DNA of 11,059 bases from an uncultured Leucobacter sp. (GCA_945952575.1 CAMFIY010000062.1:1-11059); one strand, 5' to 3'. Shown: positions 1 through 6,615, counted from the stretch's first letter. The notes: a model not told the origin generated them from the letters alone. Numbers and translations are program-made.

Positions 1-53
1 AGCGCGCTTCCCTGACACGGAAGAGGTCACTGGTTCGATCCCAGTATCGCGCA
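1..53 (+). tRNA. tRNA-Val (anticodon GAC), 5' part outside the window
   Basis: The window opens in the D arm. The anticodon stem CTTCC/GGAAG (7-11 and 19-23) encloses loop CTGACAC, so the anticodon is GAC at 14-16, which reads valine GUC. The variable loop is 24-28. The T arm has stem ACTGG/CCAGT (29-33, 41-45) and the canonical loop TTCGATC. The 3' acceptor strand ATCGCGC is 46-52 and the discriminator base is A53. CCA is not encoded; the next bases are CAC. About 20 nt of the 5' side are missing. tRNA 3' ends are favoured targets of tyrosine integrases, and one is encoded at the other end of the window, so this gene is the likely attachment site of the element. Confidence 0.93.
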
Positions 54-59
54 CACTGT

Positions 60-85
60 AAAACCCTCGATTTATCGGGGGTTTT
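60..85 (+). terminator. Rho-independent terminator after tRNA-Val
   Basis: An 11-bp stem (60-70 paired with 75-85, one T-G wobble) closes a 4-nt loop TTTA. It ends in TTTT followed by CTTGTTT. It starts 7 nt after the tRNA discriminator base and should end tRNA transcription before it enters the element. If the att core lies in the tRNA 3' end, this terminator belongs to the element side of the junction. Confidence 0.8.
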
Positions 86-467
86 CTTGTTTCTGGGGCG
101 CAGCCTTCCCGACATTGCGCCCCAAGCGCGCCCCAAGGTGCACGAGAACGTGCCCTCAGCGGGGGAGCGCGCGCCCCGCGGCGGAGGTCGGATTAACGTT
201 CGCGGTCATCGGCGGACAGCGCTATCCCTTCCGCGTCCGCGGTCGCGGGCATACTGGATCTTGACCGTCACGTACGGCTCGAGCCGGGTTCCGCGAACCG
301 CCCGGCGAATCGGGCCAGTGACGCACGGCAACGGAGGGGACTCGACGCGGCGGGTGGACCTTCACGAGTGTGGCCACCGGCTGCGCTCGAGCGAGACCGC
401 CTCGGTGACGCCGCGAGGGGACGGCTCCGATTCCATCGCACTCCTGTGCGCTGATCGGAGGTTCACC
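86..467. other. Non-coding left-end region (att-proximal)
   Basis: An open frame crosses this stretch into the HTH gene, but its translation is Arg/Gly/Pro-rich, resembles no family and has no ribosome site at its ATG, so I treat the region as non-coding. It holds the GCGCCCC repeats near its left end, a TTAACGTT-containing spot near 193-200, and a perfect inverted repeat CGCAC-TCCT-GTGCG at 437-450. The inverted repeat lies just upstream of the HTH gene's ribosome site and could be its operator. I could not find a convincing promoter for the HTH gene; TTGACC at about 260 lacks a well-placed -10 partner. Confidence 0.5.
95..137. repeat. GCGCCCC direct and inverted repeats near the putative att site
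   Basis: GCGCCCCAAG occurs at 117-126 and again at 128-137, a period of 11 bp or one helical turn. An inverted arm, GGGGCGCA at 95-102, pairs with TGCGCCCC at 116-123. A further direct GCGCCCC lies at 171-177. The group sits 40-120 bp inside the element from the tRNA end, where integrase arm-type sites or excisionase sites are expected. The motif is GC-rich in a GC-rich genome, so single copies mean little; the one-turn spacing of the 10-bp copies is the stronger signal. Confidence 0.4.
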
Positions 468-653
468 GTGACCCGCTATCTGTCCATCGCCGAGGCCGCC
501 GACGCTCTCGGCGTCACGCCGCGCACCGTCCGCCGCTACATCGCCGCCGGCACTCTGGAGGCTCGCCGCATCGGCGGGCAGACGATCCGCATCCCCGAGC
601 ACGCGCTCGCCTCGATCGGTCGCCCGCTCACCGTTCCGAAGGCGGAGCGTTGA
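468..653 (+). CDS. Excisionase/AlpA-type helix-turn-helix DNA-binding protein
   Basis: This 61-residue protein is almost only a MerR-like HTH of the excisionase family. Residues 5-28 (YLSIAEAADALGV, then TPRTVRRYIAAG) form the helix-turn-helix, and residues 29-43 (TLEARRIGGQTIRIP) form the short wing. The GTG start at 468 was chosen because GGAG at 457-460 lies 7 nt before it and the family begins exactly here. It overlaps the next gene by TTGA. Members of this family act as recombination directionality factors or as transcriptional activators of satellite and prophage operons. Its position next to the att end supports an excision role. Candidate targets are the GCGCCCC repeats, the palindrome at 437-450, or the sites upstream of the leftward operon. 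Confidence 0.82.
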   Translation: MTRYLSIAEAADALGVTPRTVRRYIAAGTLEARRIGGQTIRIPEHALASIGRPLTVPKAER

Positions 654-1546
654 GCGAAGCCGCAGCGCCTCCGCCGATGCTGCAGACGTGGGGGCGCTCG
701 GCGGCGGGGCTCATCGTCCGCGATCGTGGGCGGGTGCTACTCCAGCTCCGCGGCCGGTACGTGCAGTACCCCGGCACGTGGTCGATCCCCGGTGGCGCCG
801 TCGAGCGTGGCGAGACCTCTCTGCAGGCGGCGCTCCGCGAGCTGCGCGAGGAGGCGGGCGTCCGCGCGGCCGACCTGCGCGTGACCGATCGTGTGCACGT
901 CGCCGAGCCGGTCGCGGGCTGGACGTACACGACGCACGTGGCGAAGCTTCGCCGCTCGGCGCGCGGTATCGGCACGCCGCCGCCGTCCGCCGAGGCGGCG
1001 CGTCACGCCTGGGTGCCGATCGCAGACGTCGCGGAGCGCTCGATTCATCCCGGCTTCGCCGCATCGTGGCCCGAGGTGCGCGCCCTACTGCGCGCCCCGC
1101 GCCCGCTCCGCGTTCTCTTCGTGTGCCACGGCAACCTCTGCCGCTCCGCTCTCGCCGAGGTGCTCCTGCGGCGAATGGCGGCGGAGGCGGGCGTGTCCGT
1201 CGAGGTGTCGTCGGCGGGCATCCATGCGCACGCGGGCGCTCCGATGGATCCCGGCACAGCCGCGTGCGCTGCGCGTCACGGCCTCGACGGGTCCGCTCAC
1301 TTTGCGCGCCAGCTCGACGCGCGGCAAGTCGCGGCCGCCGATGTGGTCGTGGCGCTCGCCTTCCACGTGGCGCCGGTCGTCGAGCGCCTTGCCGCGGACC
1401 TCCCCGCGCCTCCGACGATCCTCGAGCGGCCCGCCCTCAACCCGTGGCGCCGCGGCGACTTCTGGCAGGAGCACGCCTACCGCGAGGTCGCCGCGACCTG
1501 CGCGCACGTCCTCGGGATCGCCGCCTCTCGCCGCGCCGCCGCCTGA
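650..1546 (+). CDS. Nudix hydrolase fused to low-molecular-weight protein tyrosine phosphatase
   Basis: This is a two-domain cytoplasmic enzyme of 298 residues. Residues 15-148 are a Nudix domain with a perfect box at G49-V71: G49-x5-E55-x7-RELREEAGV. It should hydrolyse a nucleoside-diphosphate-linked substrate with Mg2+. Residues 151-292 are a low-molecular-weight phosphatase/arsenate-reductase-fold domain with P-loop CHGNLCRS at C159-S166. The usual DP general-acid motif near the C-terminus appears as N264-P265, so the catalytic aspartate is missing or displaced; that domain may be slow, or may bind rather than cleave. The TTG start at 650 overlaps the HTH stop (TTGA) with GGCGGAG just upstream, so the two genes are translationally coupled. 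It is not a core mobility gene and I infer it is cargo, perhaps nucleotide signalling or phage defence. The substrate is unknown. Confidence 0.9.
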   Translation: MSEAAAPPPMLQTWGRSAAGLIVRDRGRVLLQLRGRYVQYPGTWSIPGGAVERGETSLQAALRELREEAGVRAADLRVTDRVHVAEPVAGWTYTTHVAKLRRSARGIGTPPPSAEAARHAWVPIADVAERSIHPGFAASWPEVRALLRAPRPLRVLFVCHGNLCRSALAEVLLRRMAAEAGVSVEVSSAGIHAHAGAPMDPGTAACAARHGLDGSAHFARQLDARQVAAADVVVALAFHVAPVVERLAADLPAPPTILERPALNPWRRGDFWQEHAYREVAATCAHVLGIAASRRAAA

Positions 1547-1557
1547 GCGCCCGCCGA

Positions 1558-1563
1558 TATGCT
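1558..1563 (+). promoter_or_regulatory. -10 element for a leaderless transcript
   Basis: TATGCT fits the actinobacterial -10 consensus TANNNT and ends 7 nt before the ATG at 1571. That is the spacing expected when transcription starts at the A of the start codon. No clear -35 is visible, which is common in these bacteria. The ATG at 1559 lies inside this hexamer, an argument against using it as the start. Confidence 0.5.
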
Positions 1564-1570
1564 CGGCGCC

Positions 1571-1993
1571 ATGGATCCGCTCGCGCTGTCTCTGCTCTCG
1601 ATCTTCGGCGGCGTCGCCCTGACTGGGCTCATCGGCTTCATCGCCTCAGCGGTGGAGCGCGGACGCGAGCACGACAAGTGGGTGCGTGAGCAACGCTACG
1701 AGGCGTACCGTGCTCTGCTCGTCGTGCACATGCAGATTTCGCAGGCCACGGTGGTTCGCAATAGAGCCGATGAGTCTGGGAAGTCGCATGAGCGGGCGGT
1801 GGCCGCGTGGTCGGAGGTGTTCGCGGCTCTGCCTTCGGTACTCGGTCCCATGATGCTGGTCGGCCCGGAGCGCGTGTCCGCCGCCGCGAAGGCGCTCGAG
1901 AAGGCGACGATCGCCGAGGACCGCGATGCCTACGGCGCCGCTGCAGGCCGTCTCGTCACAGAGATGCAGGCAGTGCTGCGCATCCAGAACTAG
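1571..1993 (+). CDS. Small single-pass membrane protein of unknown function
   Basis: This 140-residue protein starts with a hydrophobic helix (about residues 4-27, LALSLLSIFGG onward). A charged segment (ERGREHDKW, REQRYEAYRALL, about 29-49) and a predicted all-helical cytoplasmic domain follow. The layout 'one TM helix, then W-x-R-E-x-R-x-E-A-Y' is seen in many uncharacterised actinobacterial proteins. I know no assigned function. I chose the 1571 ATG because a -10 hexamer lies exactly 7 nt upstream; an ATG at 1559 would add four residues. It has its own promoter and ends convergently on terL, sharing 3 nt with its stop codon. Given its place beside the Nudix-phosphatase gene, I infer it is cargo, possibly a membrane-acting defence or exclusion protein. 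Confidence 0.75.
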   Translation: MDPLALSLLSIFGGVALTGLIGFIASAVERGREHDKWVREQRYEAYRALLVVHMQISQATVVRNRADESGKSHERAVAAWSEVFAALPSVLGPMMLVGPERVSAAAKALEKATIAEDRDAYGAAAGRLVTEMQAVLRIQN

Positions 1994-3525
1994 AGCCCCC
2001 GCCTTAGACCTGCCCCACGCCTCGCGACACGCTCGGGATCGTTCGCAGTGCCCGGCATGATGATCGCTCCGCCCGGAAGCCGGGGACCGCTGCGCTCTGC
2101 CTGTCGTAGCGCCGCCGTCATGATGCGTCGCCCCGCCGCGGTATCGCCCGCGCGCCGCTGAGCCGTGGGCCGCTGAATGTGGGCGACGCTCGTCACGCCG
2201 CCGCGGCCGCCGCCCTGCTCGAGCAGGTGCGTATGCAGCATGCCGACGACGGTCGGGATGTCGTCGTGCGCCCCGACCGGGTTCCGCAGCTTGACGCCCG
2301 TCGCCGTTTCCACCATCTGCGTCGCGAGGAATTGCTCGCGCAGCTCGGCATCGTCGGGAAGCTCGAGCGCGCGATCGCGCAGCGCGATGTACAGCCCGCG
2401 CGCCAGGTTGTTGACGCTGGACGCCGAGAAGACGAACTCCTCGACGTGGATGCCGCTGCGCTCCAGCCCCTGCGTCAGCCCCTCGGCCTGGTGGCGGTCA
2501 TACAGCACCGCTCTGACGCCGTACTCGCGCGCCGTGCGCCGCACGCTCTCCTCCACCTCGGCGAGATCGACGCGGCCCGCCTTGCCCTTGCCGGGTCGCC
2601 AGTAGGCGAGCCGGTCGACCACGGTGACACGACCGCCCTGGCGCTGCTCGGAGTGCCCGATGACGAACGCGGAGAGGTCCCGGCGGGTGCCGAGGTCGAG
2701 GGCCGCGAAATAGCGCACGCCGGGCCGTGGCGCGTTCACGATCGGCGCCGCACGCAGAGCCGCCTCGACGTCCTCAGGCGTCGTCAGCGAGTCCTCGCCC
2801 TCCGCCCACTCGCACAGGATCAGCCGCCGCCACTCGGAGGCAGTCAGCGCCCGCTGAGTCGCCGCGATCTCGGCCGGCGTCCACCACGGCGACGGGCCGG
2901 GGTTGCGCGCTGCGCGCCATTCGGCGTCCGCCTCCGCCTCGGTCCACACCTTCGCGCCGAGTCCGGTCGGTGAGCCCGCCGTGCCGATGACGACGAGGCG
3001 CGAGCCGGGCACCTTCGGCAGCGCGGACACGATCGCCGACCACAGCCGTCGGTGGTTCGCGGTGTTCGGCCACACGCCGAGCTCGTCCACGACGATCAAC
3101 CATGGCCGCAGACCGAACGCGGACGCGCCGTCTGACGTCTCGACCGACAGCGAGGCGCCGGATTGGCGGACGGTCACGAGCCGCGCCCCGACCTCGACGG
3201 CACCCGCCAGGCCGGGTGTGCGCGACACGAACCCCGCGAGCGCGTCCATGAACAATCCGGCCTGCTCGGTGTCGCTGGCGTAGATGTAGCTCCTAGACCG
3301 CGCCGGCGCCTGCGTCAGCAGGAGGGCGAGCGCAACGCCTGCCACGTCGGTCGTCTTCGACATGCCGCGGCCACGCAGCAAGTTATGCCGTCGCACGGCG
3401 CCCTGATCGAAGACGGCGGCCGCGTCCTCGCGCTGGAAGACCTCGGCGACCTCACCCCAGCGGCGCCCGTCCTCGAGCTGGAACGCGCTGAGCAGCGCCA
3501 GCGGCGTGATCTCGTCGGCGGTCAT
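1990..3525 (-). CDS. terL: Phage terminase large subunit (TerL)
   Basis: TerL is the DNA-packaging motor, an ATPase that translocates DNA joined to a nuclease that cuts the concatemer. In this 511-residue protein the P-loop lies at R51-T59 (RGRGMSKTT; the residue before the lysine is Ser, not Gly). Walker B is LIVVDE at 143-148 with catalytic E148. An adenine/coupling-motif-like segment (VVIGTAG) is at 178-184. The RNase H-like nuclease domain shows D277 (ALDLGT), D343 (LYDRH) and D421/D422 (AHDDIP), the expected acidic triad. A basic, low-complexity tail follows residue 437. The ATG has GGAGAGG 8 nt upstream and overlaps the terS stop by ATGA. Length and motifs look intact. It is the last gene of the leftward operon, and no portal or capsid gene follows it. 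Confidence 0.93.
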   Translation of the reverse strand: MTADEITPLALLSAFQLEDGRRWGEVAEVFQREDAAAVFDQGAVRRHNLLRGRGMSKTTDVAGVALALLLTQAPARSRSYIYASDTEQAGLFMDALAGFVSRTPGLAGAVEVGARLVTVRQSGASLSVETSDGASAFGLRPWLIVVDELGVWPNTANHRRLWSAIVSALPKVPGSRLVVIGTAGSPTGLGAKVWTEAEADAEWRAARNPGPSPWWTPAEIAATQRALTASEWRRLILCEWAEGEDSLTTPEDVEAALRAAPIVNAPRPGVRYFAALDLGTRRDLSAFVIGHSEQRQGGRVTVVDRLAYWRPGKGKAGRVDLAEVEESVRRTAREYGVRAVLYDRHQAEGLTQGLERSGIHVEEFVFSASSVNNLARGLYIALRDRALELPDDAELREQFLATQMVETATGVKLRNPVGAHDDIPTVVGMLHTHLLEQGGGRGGVTSVAHIQRPTAQRRAGDTAAGRRIMTAALRQAERSGPRLPGGAIIMPGTANDPERVARRGAGLRRGL

Positions 3526-4169
3526 CGTTCAGCCCTCTCCGGTCGGCTGGTGTGCCGAGGTGCCTCGGCGATGACCTCGGCCAGTATCTCGCCGACGCGA
3601 TCGCGCGGCTCGTCGTCGCGCTGCTCGAGCACCATCGCGCCCTCCTCGGCGAGTCCGCGCAGGTCGGTGGCGAGGAGGGACGCGGACGCGCGCTCCTTCG
3701 CTAGCTTCGCCTCGCTGATCGGATCCAGGCCGAGCACGGCACGCGCGGCTTGCGCACGCTTCTCGAACGTGTTGAGCCACCTGAGCGCGCTGTCTCGGGG
3801 TGCCGAGCTGGTGTCGTAGCTGCCGTGCAACGCAAGCCAGCGACGGTGCAACGCAGTCTGCGCCTCCGCTTGCGCCCACGCCTCGACGGCATCGGGGTAG
3901 CCGCGAAGGTCGGGGCGGCGCGCGAGCAGGTCGTCGGCAAGCTCACGCGCCAGGCGAAGGAAGATGCGAGGGCTGCGCGCGCCAGCCTTCGTGGCGACCT
4001 GGTTGCCGGGCGGGAACGGGGGGCGTCGTCCGTCTTCGCCTGGCGTCGTGCGATGCTCCTCCGCGGCGCGCTCGCGCCCGCGCTCGGCGAGCTTCTCGCG
4101 CATCGCCGCCATCGCCTTCGCTTCGGCCTGAGCGCGCTTCTTCGCCTTCTTGCTCTTCTTGTCGCTCAC
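3522..4169 (-). CDS. terS: Phage terminase small subunit-like protein (TerS)
   Basis: This 215-residue protein lies immediately upstream of terL with ATGA overlap. Its N-terminus is Lys/Ala-rich (residues 1-30). The motif PFPPGNQVATKAGARSP at 51-67 resembles the 'PGN-x-KHGA-x-S' signature of many actinophage small terminase proteins. The rest is predicted helical, with a Trp-containing segment (EAWAQAEAQTALHRRWLALHG, 96-116) and a coiled-coil-like C-terminal part. Small terminases recognise cos or pac sites and recruit TerL, so this protein probably sets which DNA is packaged. The GTG start overlaps the stop of the zinc-ribbon gene as GTGA; a longer in-frame reading exists upstream but overlaps that gene. 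The assignment rests on position, the signature and helical content; small terminases diverge quickly. Confidence 0.75.
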   Translation of the reverse strand: MSDKKSKKAKKRAQAEAKAMAAMREKLAERGRERAAEEHRTTPGEDGRRPPFPPGNQVATKAGARSPRIFLRLARELADDLLARRPDLRGYPDAVEAWAQAEAQTALHRRWLALHGSYDTSSAPRDSALRWLNTFEKRAQAARAVLGLDPISEAKLAKERASASLLATDLRGLAEEGAMVLEQRDDEPRDRVGEILAEVIAEAPRHTSRPERAER

Positions 4170-5101
4170 GACGCGCCGCCCTCGAACGACGCGAGCGACC
4201 GACGCAGGCCCGCGAGATCGACGTGCTGCCACGGGGTACGGGACGGCCGCGCACCCTCGACGAGCGCCCAGCCGCGCAACCCCTGGATCGTCGGCGGCGT
4301 GAGCGACCGGCGCTCGTACCCGACGAACCGCAACACCGCGGCCTGCAGAGCGGCGACGCCGGGGCCATCGGTCGACGCGATCGCCACCGTGCACGCAGGG
4401 CAGGTATGGCCGTCGATCGCCCCGCTGGCGCCGTTCCCTGCGCCGAGTGCAGAAGCCGAGACGTAGACCTCGGTCCAGACCTGACCGGCCTTCGACGGGA
4501 GGGCCACGACGGTGCCGACGCCGCAGAAAACGCAGCCGCGGCGGTCGCCGTCCGCAGGCGGCGCGATCGGCACGGGCGTCTCGAGCCGGGCGCGCATCCA
4601 GCGCGCGACACTCTCGCGCAGCGAGCGAATGGCGAGCGGGTCGACGTGCGCGAACCGACGCGCCGAGCAGGTGCCCGCCTTCGCGCCGACCGCGAACGAC
4701 ACCGCGTGCGCTCCGGGGATTGCCTCCAGCAGGGCGAGTGCGTCGGCATCGTCGGTGAACGTCACCGCGGGGCCGCCGAGTGCGTCGAGGGCATGGAGCA
4801 CGCTCGCGACACGATCAGCCTGCGAGCCCGCGATCAGGTGGCGGATCATCGTCGGGCGCACTTCCGCCTCGACGGCGGCGCAGGCGCCACAGAGCACCGT
4901 CTGCTGGAGCACCTCGGGGACGAAGCGCGTTCCGATGTAGCCCGCACGCTCCAGGACGATGGGCTCCGCGACGGCCGCGGCTTGCTCACGCGTGCACGCG
5001 ACGCCGCACCAGCGACACGGCAGAGCGCCCTCGGGGAGCGCGATGACGTCAGCGAGCGCGGCGCGCGCCGCCTCGACGACGGATGAGGTGGTGGTGGACA
5101 T
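4166..5101 (-). CDS. Tandem zinc-ribbon-like protein of unknown function, upstream of the terminase
   Basis: The protein has 311 residues and no family I recognise. It carries two similar CxxC...CxxC sets: C29-C32 (plus C36) with C71-C74, and C190-C193 with C234-C237. The gaps between CxxC pairs are 38 and 40 residues. This suggests an internal duplication of a zinc-ribbon module, each probably binding one Zn2+. There is no HNH histidine pattern, so it does not look like the HNH nuclease often found beside terminases. The ATG has GAGAGGA 7 nt upstream, and the stop overlaps terS by GTGA. Gene order suggests a role in packaging or in interaction with helper-phage proteins; this is inference. 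It could also be a transcription factor or DNA-binding accessory protein. Confidence 0.8.
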   Translation of the reverse strand: MSTTTSSVVEAARAALADVIALPEGALPCRWCGVACTREQAAAVAEPIVLERAGYIGTRFVPEVLQQTVLCGACAAVEAEVRPTMIRHLIAGSQADRVASVLHALDALGGPAVTFTDDADALALLEAIPGAHAVSFAVGAKAGTCSARRFAHVDPLAIRSLRESVARWMRARLETPVPIAPPADGDRRGCVFCGVGTVVALPSKAGQVWTEVYVSASALGAGNGASGAIDGHTCPACTVAIASTDGPGVAALQAAVLRFVGYERRSLTPPTIQGLRGWALVEGARPSRTPWQHVDLAGLRRSLASFEGGAS

Positions 5102-5124
5102 GGTTGATTCCTCTCGAATCGGGG

Positions 5125-5469
5125 TCAGAACGAAATGCGGTAGGCCGTGGAGCCGTCGGCTCGGCGCTCGACGTGAACGCCGGTGTAGCGGTGCTCGAGC
5201 GGCTGTGCGGCCGCCTGGCGCGAGGGGGCTGCGGGAGGCGGTGTCTGGGCCGTCCGGGGCGCGTTCGGTGCCACACGGGGCACACGCGGCCGCACGGCGG
5301 CGGAACGGGCCGGCGCGGCGCGTTGAGCCGCCGCGCGGCGGTCCGCTTCGGCCTTCTCGGCGGCGCGAGCGCGTGCGTCCGCGGCGAGCTGCGCCGAGAG
5401 GGCGATCGAGCGAGGGTCACGGGGGAGGGCGATCCGGCCCGTGTAGCCGGTGTTGCGACGGTTGCTCAT
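5125..5469 (-). CDS. Small Ala/Arg/Pro-rich basic protein, unknown function
   Basis: This 114-residue protein is strongly basic. Residues 24-55 are an Ala/Arg/Glu-rich probable helix, 56-90 are Pro/Ala-rich and likely disordered, and the last 20 residues (YTGVHVERRADGSTAYRISF) look like a small beta hairpin. The ATG is supported by GGAAGGAG 7 nt upstream and by an ATGA overlap with the ART-like gene. The same frame runs further upstream but would overlap that gene fully. I do not recognise a family; a basic linker or nucleic-acid-binding protein is possible. The 23-nt gap to the next gene is the largest in the operon after the leader. Confidence 0.7.
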   Translation of the reverse strand: MSNRRNTGYTGRIALPRDPRSIALSAQLAADARARAAEKAEADRRAAAQRAAPARSAAVRPRVPRVAPNAPRTAQTPPPAAPSRQAAAQPLEHRYTGVHVERRADGSTAYRISF

Positions 5470-6083
5470 GGTGTTGCTCCTTCCAGTCGGTGGATCTCGA
5501 CGTCGGCCGGGAGGTCGACGACGTACTCGGTCCCATGCCCGGCGAACGGCGACGGCGCGTTCATTGCGAGCAACCAGGCGGGCTCGGCGACGACTTCGAA
5601 CACGGGGACGCGCGTCGGCTTCCACTGCTTGCCGGCGGCGGCGCGTGCCTGCGCGATCTGCGCGCGGCGAGTGGCGGCGTAGTGCTCGGCCGTCGGCCGG
5701 TGCGCGACCCACGACAGGCCGCGGGCGTGCTTCCGCGTCGCGCCCCGCCAGAGCCGCACGGGCCGCGACGGGCGGAAGCCCGGGACACGGTATCCGCCGT
5801 GCAGGAAGCCGACAGAGCGGAACCAGCGCGCCCAGTCTGAACGCGGCGCCGCAAGGAGCGGCGGGATGACCGTCGGGCGCCCCGCGACGGTCGTCTGGAC
5901 GTATGCCATGTGCAGAAGCGCAGCGCGCTCGTCAAGCGTCAGACGCGGGCACGCGTCGCCGTCGAGGATTGCGCGCAGCTGCTCGATCGGCCGGTGCACC
6001 TTCCGCTCATCCGCGGCGAACGCGAGCAGGCCGAGGGGTCCGCGCGTGACGGGCAGCGGCGGCGTCTCACCGGGGCGGTTCAT
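5466..6083 (-). CDS. Putative ADP-ribosyltransferase-fold protein
   Basis: This 205-residue protein is largely unfamiliar in its N-terminal half (an annotator would call it hypothetical). Its C-terminal part shows an ordered pattern typical of the R-S-E class of ADP-ribosyltransferase folds. RLWRGA (R113 as the NAD-contacting Arg) is followed by GLSWVAHRPTAEHYA (S124 as the STS-like serine; then the 'D/H-R-x-x-A-x-x-(F/Y)A' helix), a VFEVVAEP strand (161-168) and HGTEYVVDL with E186 as the candidate catalytic glutamate. Phage ARTs such as T4 Alt and ModA modify host RNA polymerase, and others act as toxins. Here it could reprogram host or helper-phage proteins. The start ATG overlaps the next stop by ATGA. 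The motif match is by eye; a fold prediction would decide it. Confidence 0.55.
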   Translation of the reverse strand: MNRPGETPPLPVTRGPLGLLAFAADERKVHRPIEQLRAILDGDACPRLTLDERAALLHMAYVQTTVAGRPTVIPPLLAAPRSDWARWFRSVGFLHGGYRVPGFRPSRPVRLWRGATRKHARGLSWVAHRPTAEHYAATRRAQIAQARAAAGKQWKPTRVPVFEVVAEPAWLLAMNAPSPFAGHGTEYVVDLPADVEIHRLEGATP

Positions 6084-6370
6084 GACCAGCTCCAGGCTTC
6101 GTAATCGCTGGCGCTCTCGTTCGTGAGCGCGAGGAGCGCGTCGAGGCGTGCCGTCACGTTCTGACGCAGCAGGCGCGGGCCGCGCAGGTGCGCGAGGATG
6201 CCCGCGAGACGCTCCGCCGCGGCCGCACGCTCACGACGGCTCTCGAGCTCAGCGGCGATGCGCTCGAGCCCTTCGGCCGCGATGCGTCGGGCCGTCGTGC
6301 GACGCGCGCGCTCGGCGGCGACCCGCAACGCAACACGTCCGTGCGCGTTCGGGCGGCGCGGGGCGCTCAC
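6080..6370 (-). CDS. Small arginine-rich helical protein, unknown function
   Basis: This 96-residue protein has a basic N-terminus (PRRPNAHGRVALR). A long Ala/Arg/Glu-rich stretch (about residues 17-60) is predicted as continuous helix or coiled coil. The C-terminal segment is more acidic and ends in DYEAWSWS. The GTG start at 6370 is set by a GTGA overlap with the upstream gene, and the stop overlaps the ART-like gene by ATGA. The open frame extends far upstream inside neighbouring genes; I reject that as shadow. No family is recognised. Small helical proteins in this position are common in replication-to-packaging operons of actinophages. Confidence 0.65.
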   Translation of the reverse strand: MSAPRRPNAHGRVALRVAAERARRTTARRIAAEGLERIAAELESRRERAAAAERLAGILAHLRGPRLLRQNVTARLDALLALTNESASDYEAWSWS

Positions 6371-6612
6371 GATGCGTCCCTCGGTGCCATGGCGCGCGTG
6401 ACGCGAGCACCGCACACCGCGTCCGTCCAGCACGGCGATCCCGGCGCGGCTCCGTGCGTCTCGCAGGCGATCGCGAGCGCGGCCGGCGTGGGGCGTCTTC
6501 CCTGCTCGCTGAGGTCCGGCACGGGCGGCTTCATCGCGTCCGCGTAGTGCGAGCGGAACCGGCCCGCTCTTGCGGAGGCGGCGAGGCCACGTCTGACGTC
6601 GTAACGTGCCAT
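6367..6612 (-). CDS. Small zinc-finger-like protein
   Basis: This 81-residue protein has a basic N-terminus. Its C-terminal half carries ACETHGAAPGSPCW, then VCGARVTRA, so Cys and His (C50, H53, C61, C68) could bind one Zn2+. The 'C-x2-C/H-GA-x-PG-x-PC' pattern matches a small zinc-binding family frequent in actinophage genomes ('CP-x-CGA-x-PG-x-PC'). There the family is annotated only as zinc finger or hypothetical. The ATG has AAAGGA upstream with normal spacing and starts 3 nt after the primase-helicase stop, so the two are probably cotranslated. Role unknown; DNA or RNA binding is the simplest guess. Confidence 0.72.
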   Translation of the reverse strand: MARYDVRRGLAASARAGRFRSHYADAMKPPVPDLSEQGRRPTPAALAIACETHGAAPGSPCWTDAVCGARVTRAMAPRDAS

Positions 6613-6615
6613 CGG

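Noticed and set aside
87..467. N-terminal extension of the HTH protein
   Set aside because: No ribosome site, unlike any family, and it covers the repeats next to the tRNA. The HTH family starts at the GTG at 468, which has a ribosome site.
688..1689. 333-codon frame overlapping the Nudix-phosphatase gene
   Set aside because: Arg-rich shadow in another frame; the overlapping frame holds perfect Nudix and phosphatase motifs.
3800..5086. 428-codon rightward open frame opposite the terS and zinc-ribbon genes
   Set aside because: Composition is Arg/Ala-rich without motifs, and the opposite strand has overlapping genes with ribosome sites and Cys motifs.
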